From positions 1 through 29,459 of the forward strand of contig PIXU01000001.1 in the NCBI GenBank assembly GCA_003601795.1: a stretch of 29,459 nucleotides of DNA, given 5' to 3'. This DNA is from Candidatus Methanophagales archaeon. GTDB taxonomy: Archaea; Halobacteriota; Syntropharchaeia; Alkanophagales; Methanospirareceae. Positions 15,334 to 24,332 of this stretch are shown here, piece after piece. Each line of letters starts with the position of its first letter. The first letter of the stretch is position 1. The translations under genes and the position numbers were made by a program. The notes beneath the pieces are model-generated. The model had not been told where the DNA came from, made no database searches, and was given only the letters and a program-made list of their open reading frames with translations.

Positions 15334-17025
15334 TTAGCTCCTCCATGGCGCTTTTATCTCGTACGGATTCGGCACATAAGCGTCCTGAACCGGATAATTA
15401 TTGAAAGTCACTGAGTAGTAATGCTCGAATTTGTCCTTCAGGTGGGTCATCATCTCTTCCGTAAGCTTTTCGTCGCATTCCGGCGTTACGAAATACGTCT
15501 TTCCCGCTGGTGCCGCTACTACTTCTCCATCCTTTACCACCACTTCACCACCTTTTATTGTATATTTTGTATTCAAGAAAGCCTTCTGTATTTTCCCCGC
15601 TTCGCGTTCCTCTGGTGAGAGATCGTAAATTGCAACGTCACCGTCCGCACCTACACCAAGATGCCCCTTTCCATGCTCGTGCAACCCCAAAGTCTTCGCA
15701 GCCATTCCTCTTGTTATTATCGCTATCTCATTTAAATCGTATTCGCGGTCTATTGAAGGCAGTTCTGCTCTTTTGTATATTGCAGAATGCATATCCTCTG
15801 CGGACTCATCCCGCCTGCGCTTGCTCATCAGCATGGAAATAATAATCGGATACCCGATGAACGGACCGGCATTTGGATGGTCAGTTGTGAGTGCGAGCTT
15901 CCACGGGTCTTTAATCAGCAATGCCAATTCCTGACCTATTGCCCATTGAATAGTATGCACACTCACTTTCCCAGAATACAAGAAAGGAGTTATTCCTGAG
16001 CCTGTTTCAAGTTCGACATCGTGATTCGTCCATTTGCGACCCGTTATCTGATACAGACTGTATTCCATCGGTCCGTCAGCGGTCATTGTCGTCGTATCCC
16101 CTAATATCACTGAACCGAGGTCAATGCTAACGTGCTCGTTTTTGTTTACATAATCTGCAATCGCACCTGCCTTCGACTCGAAATCAGCCCACGTCGTTCC
16201 GCCGTAAGAATGAAACTGCGTGTGTGTCGCATGCATAGTCGGGCGGTCCCTATATGGTTTTATTCCTTTTACGAGGTCATAAGTTGACGTCGTTACTTCA
16301 TAGTTTCCCGGATGACCGAGCATATTCCCATGCACATGAATGGAATGAGGCATTTCGAACTTCTCGGTAGCCTCTGCTAATCCCTTTACTATCTCCGCCG
16401 GCGTAACATCGAAATAAGGCACGGCATCATTTAAATCGCAGTTCTTTGCCCATGCCCACGCCTCTGTTCCGCCGGGATTCACTACTTTCACGCCGTATCC
16501 CTTTGTTGCTTTCACCATCCACGCAATATAAGCCGCAAGCAGGTCTGTATCGCCGCTCTTCACATACTCCATTGTCATCCAGTTGTTGTCAATAAGAGGC
16601 AGTGCTGCATTGTCCAATATCGGGATATCAACTATCTCCTCATGCGTGTGCCTTGCCGCAAGAGGTGGCATTGCCGCTTCCATCACAAATGTATACCCCA
16701 TCTTCGCATACCGGTAGCCCGTAGCGAAAGTATTAGGTACTGAATAGCCTGACTGCGCTCTGCAAACTTTCGTCTTCGCCTCTCTTCCTTTCCTTCCATC
16801 CTCAGGTCTGAAAAGCCTTCCTGCATTTACTTTACCACCGGCAATGTGTGCATGTATGTCTACACCACCAGGCATCACCACTCTCCCTTCTGCATCTATC
16901 ACCTTCGGATTTCTTACCTCTTCCACTACCTTACCATCACGAATGCAAATATCCTTCTTCTCTCCGTTCACGCCATTTATGGGGTCGTAAACCACTCCAT
17001 TCCGTATCAATAATTCTTCAACCAT
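15334..17025 (-). CDS. fmdA: Formylmethanofuran dehydrogenase subunit A (amidohydrolase)
   Basis: A 563-residue binuclear metal amidohydrolase subunit. It links formate, arriving by an internal tunnel from FmdB, to methanofuran, or the reverse in methane oxidation. Metal ligands are visible as H58 and H60 in GVDIHAHIAGG, with further histidines in SIHVHGNMLGHPGN and the late aspartate in TTDHPNAGPF. Length and order are normal. It starts one base after the fmdB stop; the upstream GAGGGCGAG within the fmdB end may serve as the ribosome site. The frame is intact. Confidence 0.96.
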   Translation of the reverse strand: MVEELLIRNGVVYDPINGVNGEKKDICIRDGKVVEEVRNPKVIDAEGRVVMPGGVDIHAHIAGGKVNAGRLFRPEDGRKGREAKTKVCRAQSGYSVPNTFATGYRYAKMGYTFVMEAAMPPLAARHTHEEIVDIPILDNAALPLIDNNWMTMEYVKSGDTDLLAAYIAWMVKATKGYGVKVVNPGGTEAWAWAKNCDLNDAVPYFDVTPAEIVKGLAEATEKFEMPHSIHVHGNMLGHPGNYEVTTSTYDLVKGIKPYRDRPTMHATHTQFHSYGGTTWADFESKAGAIADYVNKNEHVSIDLGSVILGDTTTMTADGPMEYSLYQITGRKWTNHDVELETGSGITPFLYSGKVSVHTIQWAIGQELALLIKDPWKLALTTDHPNAGPFIGYPIIISMLMSKRRRDESAEDMHSAIYKRAELPSIDREYDLNEIAIITRGMAAKTLGLHEHGKGHLGVGADGDVAIYDLSPEEREAGKIQKAFLNTKYTIKGGEVVVKDGEVVAAPAGKTYFVTPECDEKLTEEMMTHLKDKFEHYYSVTFNNYPVQDAYVPNPYEIKAPWRS

Positions 17026-17026
17026 T

Positions 17027-18331
17027 TTACTCGCCCTCCTTTTCCTTTATCGCCCTCACTTCTCCCAGTATCCTCTCCAGTATCTCTTCATCCGCCATGT
17101 ATTCCGTATCTACCAACTTACGCAGTCGTATAGGAATATTGTCCATCCGATAAACGTTCCCTTCCGCTTCTATTCCGCTTATCGCAGCCGGAATGACAAC
17201 ATCTGCAAATTCGGTCGTCGGATTAGGAAATGGGTCTATCTGAATAACCGGAATCTTAGCGAGATGTCTTATTGACTCACCCGGGAAGTGCGCACCTGGA
17301 TCAGAAGCAATAAATAACGCTACATCACACTCGCGTCTAATTAAAAGGTCAGTAGCCGAATGTTCCCCCGGATTATACCACGCATAACCTCGGGATAAAT
17401 CAACGGCAAATGGATAACCGGTTTCCCACGTGCATACCTGATTGATTCCCGCTACGTTGTAATGCCCGCGCATCGGCATTATATTAAACTTGGTGTGCGT
17501 ATGTGCTGCTCTTGTCGTTTGTATTGCATTTACGATATTGTTGTGCCTTGCTCCGGTGTGCGTCACACCCATGCCAAAGAAAATTATCCCGAATTTTGCT
17601 TCTTTCATCATCCTCACGGTCTCTAACAGGTCTTTCTTTGACACACCACCCACTACTTCTGGCACCACATCTTCATAGCCATACAGCATAGCTCGTAACG
17701 CAGAGAACACCAGATAATCTTTCCCTTGCTCTATTTGTAAGAACACGTCTGCCATCTTTGCCGTCGCTGTCCTTCTCACATCCACTACAATAAGTTTCTT
17801 GTTCTTTTTGCCTTCCGCTGTCCAATACCCCTTTGAGATATAAGAGTAGCGCTTCATGTGGTTTGCATGCGCAGCAGCAGGATTCGCACCCCAGTATATC
17901 ACGAGGTCTGCACGGTTTTTTACCTCTCCAAGCGTGCAACTTGGCAGACCAACATCCTGAATCGCCAGCACTGAAGGACCGTGACACACTGAAGCAGTAT
18001 TATCTATAACCGCGCCTATCTCCTCTGCAAGCTCTACTCCCACTTTATCCGCTTCACAAACCGTAGAACTCCATCCATACAAAAGCGGTCTTCTCGCAGC
18101 CGCCAGTATCTCCGCAGCCTTCTTTATCGCATCATCGTAAGAACAGTCCTTCAAACTGCCGTTTTCTCTTATCGCTGGGCTTTCTATCCTTCCATGCCCC
18201 ATTAACTTGCTCTTTCCCACCGAACATGCTCCCTTTTTCACCTTCGTCACATTGTTATCCTCGACTTCTACCACTATATCGTCGCATACGCACCCACATA
18301 AAGAGCATACAACATCCGTAATTTCTACCAT
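17027..18331 (-). CDS. fmdB: Formylmethanofuran dehydrogenase subunit B (W/Mo-bis-pterin catalytic subunit)
   Basis: A 434-residue catalytic subunit of the molybdopterin oxidoreductase superfamily that reduces CO2 to formate or oxidises formate. The N-terminal 4Fe-4S motif is CSLCGCVCDDI (C9, C12, C16 and probably C36). The residue binding tungsten or molybdenum is Cys116 in SVCHGPS, so this is the cysteine rather than the selenocysteine form. The metal type is not decided by sequence. It lies 15 bases after fmdD and just before fmdA. The pterin cofactor it needs depends on MoaC, encoded at 4.4 kb. Confidence 0.96.
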   Translation of the reverse strand: MVEITDVVCSLCGCVCDDIVVEVEDNNVTKVKKGACSVGKSKLMGHGRIESPAIRENGSLKDCSYDDAIKKAAEILAAARRPLLYGWSSTVCEADKVGVELAEEIGAVIDNTASVCHGPSVLAIQDVGLPSCTLGEVKNRADLVIYWGANPAAAHANHMKRYSYISKGYWTAEGKKNKKLIVVDVRRTATAKMADVFLQIEQGKDYLVFSALRAMLYGYEDVVPEVVGGVSKKDLLETVRMMKEAKFGIIFFGMGVTHTGARHNNIVNAIQTTRAAHTHTKFNIMPMRGHYNVAGINQVCTWETGYPFAVDLSRGYAWYNPGEHSATDLLIRRECDVALFIASDPGAHFPGESIRHLAKIPVIQIDPFPNPTTEFADVVIPAAISGIEAEGNVYRMDNIPIRLRKLVDTEYMADEEILERILGEVRAIKEKEGE

Positions 18332-18346
18332 TTCTTTTTTTACCCC

Positions 18347-18727
18347 CTATTCCATATACCTCTTCATCAAATCTTTTACGTGTAACACTTCCTCCTCTGT
18401 GGGCTCTATCTCCGCATCTATACCTTTATACTGGGGCATACCGGCGCCGTGTGTATCTCCGCTCACAACAGCATTTGCCCAGGGACCCATAGGAATAAAA
18501 ATAACCCCTTCTGGAGTCCCCTCTTTTCCCTTTGCTCGCACCACCACCTCTCCATAACTCGTTTTAACCTTCACCGAGTCACCTCCAGTCACACCCAGTT
18601 TCTCCATATCTGCTTTGTTCATCTCGCAGGTTGCCACTTCACTGAAGTATTCCTCCGAAAGCTTGTTGTCTAAATTTTGACCCTGCACGATTGTTCTCCC
18701 ACTTATCAAGTTTACTTTTGTCCCCAT
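18347..18727 (-). CDS. fmdD: Formylmethanofuran dehydrogenase subunit D
   Basis: A 126-residue molybdopterin-dinucleotide-binding domain protein, the split-off C-terminal domain of molybdopterin oxidoreductases. It opens VNLISGRTIVQGQ and contains IPMGPWANAVVSGDTHGAGM, both typical of FmdD. It completes the cofactor pocket of FmdB. It is the first gene of a D-B-A-C operon. A TATA box with a purine-rich BRE at 18758-18773 lies about 31 bases upstream, giving a leader of roughly a dozen bases without a Shine-Dalgarno sequence. No polyferredoxin (F) or ferredoxin (G) subunit gene is present in the operon. Confidence 0.95.
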   Translation of the reverse strand: MGTKVNLISGRTIVQGQNLDNKLSEEYFSEVATCEMNKADMEKLGVTGGDSVKVKTSYGEVVVRAKGKEGTPEGVIFIPMGPWANAVVSGDTHGAGMPQYKGIDAEIEPTEEEVLHVKDLMKRYME

Positions 18728-18757
18728 TTTTTATCAGATTTTTATTCATACAAATGG

Positions 18758-18773
18758 ATATATAAATCTTTCG
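18758..18773 (-). promoter_or_regulatory. BRE/TATA promoter of the fmd operon
   Basis: On the minus strand CGAAAG (BRE) is followed directly by ATTTATATAT (TATA), about 31-46 bases upstream of the fmdD ATG. This is the clearest archaeal core promoter in the window. Confidence 0.65.
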
Positions 18774-18939
18774 GTATTCTTTCCCTCGTTACACTAGGTT
18801 CACGAAGTTCACGTAACCTCTTTCCCGGGATATGGATCCTTAGAGGGCACGTCCTTTGAAGGTGGAACGCCATCATGAACAGAATACAAAAAGAAACTTT
18901 AACTTCTTTTATTTTTTTATTATTTCTTGTGGTAATAAA

Positions 18940-19698
18940 ATGCTGGAAATAAAAGATTTGACTGTGGAAGTGGAAGGGAAGGAAATTATAAATGATTTAA
19001 CCCTCAATATCGAACGAGGAGAGGTGCATGTTTTATTTGGACCTAATGGCTGTGGAAAAACGACGCTTCTGATGACGATATTAGGGCTTCCTAATTATAA
19101 AGTCAGAAAAGGGAGTATAACGTTTAAAGGTGTTGATATAACTGATTTGCCGACAAACGAACGCGTGAAATTAGGAATGGGCATATCCTTTCAGCATCCA
19201 CCTGAGATAAGAGGTGTAAAGCTCGGCGATATGGTGAATATTGCACAGGGAAGAAAAGAAGGGAAAATAGATGGGGACGTGATCGAACTAGCGAAAAGGC
19301 TTAATATATCGGTTGAGTTCTTGAACCGGGATGTGAACCGTGGCTTTTCCGGCGGGGAAGTCAAAAGGTCGGAGATACTACAACTGCTCGCACAATCTCC
19401 GGACTTCATTATGTTCGATGAACCAGACTCTGGCGTGGACATTGAGAACATAGAGCTCATAGGCGGGATAATAAGTGAGCTTCTGGATAGAAATAAGATG
19501 CCGAGTAAAAGAAAGAAAGCAGGGCTTATAATTACTCATAGCGGGTTTATAATGAGGTACATAAAGGTAGACCGTGCACATGTGATGCTTGGAGGACGGA
19601 TAGCATGCTCTGGGATGCCCGACGAGATAACAAGGAACGTTATGGAGAATGGTTTTGAAAAATGTGTAGAGATATGTAGTAATGTAGGTACTGTATGA
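18940..19698 (+). CDS. sufC: Fe-S cluster assembly ATPase SufC
   Basis: A 252-residue ABC-type ATPase of the SUF Fe-S cluster assembly system. Walker A GPNGCGKTT is at residues 34-42, the signature FSGGEVKR at 136-143 and Walker B FIMFDEP at 156-162, followed by DSGVDIEN, which is typical of SufC. The phrase ISFQHPPEIRGV is also family-specific. The ATG at 18940 is preferred over the upstream ATG at 18856 because conserved sequence begins there. The next gene, sufB, overlaps its stop as ATGA. Together they form the minimal SufBC pair common in anaerobic archaea. Confidence 0.95.
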   Translation: MLEIKDLTVEVEGKEIINDLTLNIERGEVHVLFGPNGCGKTTLLMTILGLPNYKVRKGSITFKGVDITDLPTNERVKLGMGISFQHPPEIRGVKLGDMVNIAQGRKEGKIDGDVIELAKRLNISVEFLNRDVNRGFSGGEVKRSEILQLLAQSPDFIMFDEPDSGVDIENIELIGGIISELLDRNKMPSKRKKAGLIITHSGFIMRYIKVDRAHVMLGGRIACSGMPDEITRNVMENGFEKCVEICSNVGTV

Positions 19699-20915
19699 CC
19701 AAAAAAGATATAATTGAACGTGCGGAACGTGCAAAGGCGAAAAAAGCAGCTTTAGGCAAAGACATAGTAATTGATAACTATGTTACTGGGAAGGAGCACG
19801 ATACACTCCACTCACTAGACGAATTTCCGGCAGAATACCTGCAAGACCTGCTCGACGCAGGTATTGAACCTACAGAAAAAGACAGGGCAGGTTCTTTTTT
19901 ACAGCGAGACTGTTCTGTGGTGTTTTCAACGGTGAAATATCCAGGTCTGGAGCTCATGAGTACGACGGATGCATTAAAGGAACACAATTGGCTAAAAGAT
20001 TATCTATGGAAGGCAGTTCCCGTGGATATGGATAAATACACTGCAGAAGTCGAATTAGAGCAGACACATGGCTATTTTATAAGATCAGAAGCGGGCAAAA
20101 AGGTAACGATGCCGGTGCAGTCCTGTCTGTTCATTACCACCAATAAAATCGGGCAGAAGGTGCATAACATCATAATTGCCGAGGAGAACTCGGAACTGCA
20201 TATCATTACCGGCTGTTCTGTGTCACACGCAGTCAATTCTGCACTTCATCTCGGCGTTTCTGAGTTTTACGTTAAGCGCGGTGCGAAGATTACTTTTACC
20301 ATGATACACAACTGGAGTCGTGGTATGGAAGTCAGACCAAGAAGCGCAGTAGTAATAGAGGATGATGGCACCTTCATCAGCAACTACATCTTAATGACAC
20401 CTGTGAAATCGCTCCAAATGTATCCAACCGCGTATTGCAGGGGTAGAAACGCAAGGGCAACATTTCAGACTATTGTCTATGCTCCAGGAGATACAAAAGT
20501 AGATTTGGGGTCAAGGGCTGTGCTTCAAGGGGAAGGCAGCAAGGCTGAGATTATATCGAGGGCAATTGCTACCGACAATGCGGAGGTCATTGCACGCAGT
20601 GATGTCATCGGTGAAGGTGCGAATGCAAAAGGGCATATCGAATGCCGGGGATTGATGCTTTCTGATACCGCAGAAATAGATTCGATTCCTGAGCTCAAAG
20701 CAACACGAAAAGACCTCGACCTTTCGCATGAAGCTGCGGTGGGTAAGATAGCAGAGGAGGGGATTCAATACCTGATGGCAAGAGGTTTGAGCAAGGAGGA
20801 AGCTACTTCGGTGATTATACGAGGATTTTTGAATGTGGACATCACAGGTCTTCCGGATGCGCTTGCGCGGGAGATGAAGAAGATGTTTGATATGAGTCTG
20901 GAGAAGGTGATGTGA
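19695..20915 (+). CDS. sufB: Fe-S cluster assembly scaffold SufB/SufD
   Basis: A 406-residue scaffold protein on which Fe-S clusters are built, forming a complex with SufC. The core beta-helix shows family motifs such as VHNIIIAEENSELHIITGC, and the C-terminus has HEAAVGKIAEEGIQYLMARG and GLSKEEA, typical of SufB/D. Only one SufB/D gene is present, as in archaeal minimal SufBC systems where it serves both roles. It overlaps sufC by four bases. The many Fe-S enzymes in the window (FmdB, HdrA, radical SAM, RACo-like) would draw on it. Confidence 0.94.
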   Translation: MTKKDIIERAERAKAKKAALGKDIVIDNYVTGKEHDTLHSLDEFPAEYLQDLLDAGIEPTEKDRAGSFLQRDCSVVFSTVKYPGLELMSTTDALKEHNWLKDYLWKAVPVDMDKYTAEVELEQTHGYFIRSEAGKKVTMPVQSCLFITTNKIGQKVHNIIIAEENSELHIITGCSVSHAVNSALHLGVSEFYVKRGAKITFTMIHNWSRGMEVRPRSAVVIEDDGTFISNYILMTPVKSLQMYPTAYCRGRNARATFQTIVYAPGDTKVDLGSRAVLQGEGSKAEIISRAIATDNAEVIARSDVIGEGANAKGHIECRGLMLSDTAEIDSIPELKATRKDLDLSHEAAVGKIAEEGIQYLMARGLSKEEATSVIIRGFLNVDITGLPDALAREMKKMFDMSLEKVM

Positions 20916-21005
20916 AGAGAGCCAGCAATTTTATTTGGTCAACCTTTTGCCCTGATTTGATGATTGATTTTGATTTTATTATCTTACTACCTACTAATCT
21001 ATGTC

Positions 21006-22574
21006 ATGAACATCATTTTCACTGAGTACGGAAAAAAAGCCGAACTTGTTGAGGGGAGGACCATACTGTCTTATTTGCAGGAGTTGGGGATAGACATAAA
21101 TGCATCATGCGGCGGTGAGGGAAAGTGTGGGCAGTGCCAGGTCGAAGTTAAGTGTGCCCCTGGAGCTCTCTCGGAGAGGACCGAAGCAGAGAACAAATTT
21201 GTACATGACGATACGCACCGCCGCCTTGCCTGCCAGGCAAGAATATTAAGAACCGACAGCCATATTTACATCAGACTCCGAAGAAGAACCTACTACGTTT
21301 TAGAATCTGGGGATTATAAAGAAATCGCTCTTGAGCCTTTCGTGCATGTGGAGGGAGAAAGGGTTTTTTGCGAGTCAGAAGATATAGGCAAATATACAGG
21401 AGAAATATATGGCATCGCTCTTGATATAGGGACAACAACGCTTGCCACGTATTTAATTGACCTTGAGAGCGGAGAAGTGTCTTCTGTTATATCAAGAGAG
21501 AATCCGCAGACAAAATACGGAAACAATGTAATTTCAAGGATAGAATTTGCAAGAAAAGGACAGGGCATACTGGAAAGAGAAATCAGAACAGCGGTAAACA
21601 AAATGATTACAACCTTGACAGACCCTGGCAAGGTCTATGAGATGGTGGTCGTGGGCAATCCGGTAATGAGAGACTTGTTTTTTGGCTACCCTGTCGAGTC
21701 GCTAGGCAAAAGCCCTTACGAACCCCTGAGTACAATGCCGCTAACCAAAACCGCAAAAGAACTGGGACTCGTGGTAAATCCTGATGCGCGGGTTTATGGT
21801 CTACCCCTGATAGGAAGTTTTGTCGGTGCTGACGCGCTTGCAGTCGTGCTTGCAACGGAGATGTACAAAAACCAGAGTATATCCATGGCAATAGACATCG
21901 GGACCAACACAGAAATCGTGCTCGGGAACCGAGACAGATTGATTGCAACATCCTGCGCAGCGGGTCCCGCATTTGAAGGCGCCGGCATAACATGCGGTGT
22001 AGGTGGCGTAAGCGGGGCGATAAAAGAGGTGAGAATAGAGAATGGAGAAGTTAAGTATAAAACGATTGATGATGCCGCACCTGTTGGAGTTTGCGGTTCT
22101 GGGATAATCGACACATTGGCTGAACTTCTGGACAAGAAAATAATTGATGGTAGAGGCAAGTTCTATGGCGGGGAGAAACGATTTAGAATAGCCGAAAGAA
22201 TTAGTCTCTCGGAAGAGGACATTGACCAGTTAAATCTCGCGAAAACTGCTGTTTCGGTAGGCATAAAGGTCCTATTGGAGAGATATGGGATCGCTCTTGA
22301 AGAGATAGATAACATCTTTCTGGCAGGTGGTTTCGCAAACTTTACAAACACTGAGAATGCGATCCGTATAGGACTCCTCCCAGATGTTGAGCGGGAAAGG
22401 GTGAAAAAAGTAGGAAATGCTGCAATAGAAGGAGCAAGGCAGGCGTTGGTATCAAAGACGAAGCGCGAAGATGCAGAAGCCATTGCAAAGCGAATCGAGC
22501 ATATAAAACTTGAAGAAGAAGAGAATTTTATGGAATTATTCGTCACTGAGCTTTATTTTCAGCAGTATCTTTAA
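21006..22574 (+). CDS. RACo-like corrinoid activation protein (2Fe-2S ferredoxin plus ASKHA ATPase, DUF4445)
   Basis: A 522-residue protein. An N-terminal plant-type ferredoxin domain has C35, C41, C44 and C76 (CGGEGKCGQC...LACQ). A linker follows, then an actin-like ATPase domain from about residue 130 (GIALDIGTTTLATYLID) with further phosphate motifs AIDIGTNTEI and FLAGGFANF. This is the layout of RACo, which uses ATP to reduce the cobalt of corrinoid methyl-transfer proteins back to the active state. No corrinoid protein or methyltransferase gene is adjacent, so the target is unknown. The ATG at 21006 is chosen because the ferredoxin fold begins there; an upstream start at 20964 would add a hydrophobic stretch. 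It follows sufB by about 90 bases. Confidence 0.87.
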   Translation: MNIIFTEYGKKAELVEGRTILSYLQELGIDINASCGGEGKCGQCQVEVKCAPGALSERTEAENKFVHDDTHRRLACQARILRTDSHIYIRLRRRTYYVLESGDYKEIALEPFVHVEGERVFCESEDIGKYTGEIYGIALDIGTTTLATYLIDLESGEVSSVISRENPQTKYGNNVISRIEFARKGQGILEREIRTAVNKMITTLTDPGKVYEMVVVGNPVMRDLFFGYPVESLGKSPYEPLSTMPLTKTAKELGLVVNPDARVYGLPLIGSFVGADALAVVLATEMYKNQSISMAIDIGTNTEIVLGNRDRLIATSCAAGPAFEGAGITCGVGGVSGAIKEVRIENGEVKYKTIDDAAPVGVCGSGIIDTLAELLDKKIIDGRGKFYGGEKRFRIAERISLSEEDIDQLNLAKTAVSVGIKVLLERYGIALEEIDNIFLAGGFANFTNTENAIRIGLLPDVERERVKKVGNAAIEGARQALVSKTKREDAEAIAKRIEHIKLEEEENFMELFVTELYFQQYL

Positions 22575-22607
22575 GCTTCTTTATTTTTTCACGATTTTTA
22601 GTTAGGA

Positions 22608-22784
22608 ATGCATAAGATAGAAGTAAAGACGCTGGTAGAGTTGCTGAGAGGCGGTTTTTTGCCGACTTCTTATGTTCCGCCGAAGGATATAAGGGCATGC
22701 AGGACTGGTTCCTATGCCCTTCGATGGATACTCACAGAAGCAGCGCGAGTCTACGTGCAGTGGTGTCCAAATAGCAAGAGGTGA
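22608..22784 (+). pseudogene. IS110-family transposase remnant with internal deletion
   Basis: A 58-residue frame joins two separate parts of an IS110-type transposase. LVELLRGGFLPTSYVPPKDI resembles the mid-N-terminal region that precedes the DEDD core. SYALRWILTEAARVYVQW resembles the C-terminal transposase_20 region that normally follows it after a long interval. The join falls near CRTG. No terminal repeats or full element are visible. The call rests on recalled family patterns. Confidence 0.5.
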
Positions 22785-22912
22785 TTAGGATTTATGAAGA
22801 ATTGATTTCGATTGGCAGAATCGAAAAGAAAAAGGGTGGTTACGAGCTCGTTGCAGGAGGAGACAAGAAACTTTATAGGCATAGGATACCTTGCAAAATG
22901 GTCCTATCCTGA
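22781..22912 (+). pseudogene. Unidentified short ORF, probably a gene fragment
   Basis: GTG at 22781 overlaps the stop of the IS110 remnant as GTGA and opens a 43-residue frame with IYEELISIGRIEKKKGGYEL. The composition is protein-like but no family is recognised. It is probably the end of a decayed gene left in the same rearranged stretch. Confidence 0.25.
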
Positions 22913-22993
22913 ACTCTTTACAGAGTTAGATTCGAAAGTGGTTCATCAAGAATACCTGACAAGATTCCTTTGGTAAAGCTTTTCTTCAAGCCC

Positions 22994-23260
22994 TTACAGG
23001 GTTTGCGGGGTCGTGTGGGCACCCAGCGCTTCAAACACGCCTCTACCCGGATAATATTTGTAGGGGTCGTAACCAAGGATTGCAAGATGTGCAGTATCAC
23101 TTCCAGGCACTATCCCAGGTGATATTACATCCATCAGCCCATTTATTCCCGCTTTGCTTATTTCATCTAAGTAGGGCGTTTCCGCAACTTGTAAGGGCGT
23201 CTTTCCATCCAACGGCAACGAGGGACGATCTCCGAGACCATCGCATATCACCAGTATCAC
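22994..23260 (-). pseudogene. Truncated archaeal-type phosphoglycerate mutase (N-terminal fragment)
   Basis: A frame of 88 residues starting at GTG with ILVICDGLGDRPSLPLDGKT, followed by GSDTAHLAILGYDPYKYYPG. This is the N-terminus of the cofactor-independent archaeal phosphoglycerate mutase (ApgM), including the metal-binding Asp and the nucleophile-site serine in PGSDTAH. Full ApgM is about 400 residues. Here homology stops after GVFEALGAH and a stop follows nine codons on, so the enzyme is not functional. A shifted frame continues (22918-22995) with unrelated-looking sequence. An intact copy presumably exists elsewhere. Confidence 0.72.
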
Positions 23261-23404
23261 TTTATTTTTACCATAGCCAGGTTTTTGTGCTCATTGTTGT
23301 TTATCTTATTAACTATAATAGTATCAAATGACACTTAGTGGTTATCCCTATCATCCCTATTCTCCTTCTTACTATTTAAATGTAAATGCATACTTTCAGG
23401 GTAG

Positions 23405-23664
23405 TATGTCCTGATAATCACCAGATATTCATCCACAAGGGAAGTAGTCAATCGCGTGAGCCGTGGCAGATGAATATTTACCGAATGAGCTCCCGGAGGT
23501 GGGGATAGCGATAGTACCAGAGATACACAATGACCTTCTGCTGGACCTTCCACGCATTTTGAAAGATGCGGGCAAGCATGGAGAAAGACCCTGAGCTTGG
23601 CGACACGATATTGCACAGAGCAGGGTATATTATCAGGGAAGCGGTGGACAAAGCACTGCGCTAA
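23405..23664 (+). pseudogene. Degenerate DUF166-like gene
   Basis: Three frame pieces fit one gene. YVLIITRYSSTREVVNRVS (from 23405) resembles an N-terminus. VADEYLPNELPEV and then HNDLLLDLPRILKDAG (23463-23594) form the middle. ASMEKDPELGDTILHRAGYI and REAVDKAL (about 23569-23664) resemble the C-terminus. The middle-to-end junction loses most of the protein and changes frame. The pattern resembles archaeal DUF166 proteins as I recall them. The family name is tentative; that it is a broken gene is more certain. Confidence 0.4.
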
Positions 23665-23698
23665 TTTGTTAGGGATGATGACATGCTCGGTATCGTTC

Positions 23699-24246
23699 AG
23701 GAATCTCGAAGAGCTATGGTGGCTTTCCAAAGACCCTCATCCAAAAGCAAGTAATTGGAATGTCTTGCAGCCATACAGTAAGAGTATGAAACAATTATTC
23801 AAAAATGGATACAAAGCTAAACTTCGCCCCAGTGGACATCAGATATCTACTAAGTTTAATATAGAGCATAAAAGTGCAACCCTTCTAATTTGCTTCAAAT
23901 CGCAAACACCGAGAGTAATAGTCTGTTTTTGCGTCTCTGTCGTCAAACAGGCATAAAGCCACATCCCGCAAGATACCCTGCGGGTCTACCAGAATTCTTC
24001 ATCAAAATGCTAACTGACGAAGGCGATCTTGTAGTTGACCCGTTCGCCGGTTCTAACGTCACGGGTGAAGTTTGTGAGCGCCTTAAGCGCCGCTGGATAG
24101 CCTTTGGTATTGTTGAAGAGTACTTAGAAGGATCAAAGTTTCGTTTCAATAAATTTTGTGTGGGTAACAAGGTTGGGCAAAGTGACCTGGAAGGCTTTTT
24201 CTCGCAAGGAAAAAATTTGGGAAGGGGAAATGAGAAGAAAACTTGA
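23699..24246 (+). pseudogene. Frameshifted C-terminal part of an N4/N6 site-specific DNA methyltransferase
   Basis: The first frame reads LEELWWLSKDPHPKASNW, PYSKSMKQLFKNGY and PSGHQISTKFN. A second frame, from about 23866, continues with NPSNLLQIANTESNS, HPARYPAGLPEFFIKMLTDE and the AdoMet-binding motif DPFAGSNVTGEVCERL, ending near 24246. Both pieces belong to the beta-class DNA methylase fold (pfam01555-type). The catalytic (D/S)PPY half, which lies N-terminal in this class, is absent. So the gene is both truncated and frameshifted. It was probably part of a restriction-modification system; a PD-(D/E)XK nuclease remnant lies 1.3 kb downstream. Confidence 0.7.
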
Positions 24247-24254
24247 ACGCGACT

Positions 24255-24332
24255 ATGCGGTGCCTAACATTTCCGCTTCAAATTTGGAAGCGGGAAGCGG
24301 AGGGACAAAAAGTGGAGGGGATTACACCGCAT
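24255..24332. repeat. Nested inverted repeats at the end of the HdrA-like fragment
   Basis: ATGCGGTG at 24255-24262 is perfectly complementary to CACCGCAT at 24325-24332. Inside it, CCGCTTC at 24273-24279 pairs with GAAGCGG at 24287-24293 across a 7-base loop. The right outer arm coincides with the last codons (HAV) of the HdrA-derived ORF. It may be a terminator-like structure or a recombination scar. Confidence 0.45.

Noticed and set aside
14742..15404. Plus-strand frame of 220 residues across fmdC
   Set aside because: Mirror of the repetitive fmdC sequence; Ser/Pro/Ile-rich with no domain.
23335..23730. Minus-strand frame of 131 residues
   Set aside because: Opposite strand to the DUF166-like and methylase remnants; His/Ser/Leu-rich shadow composition.
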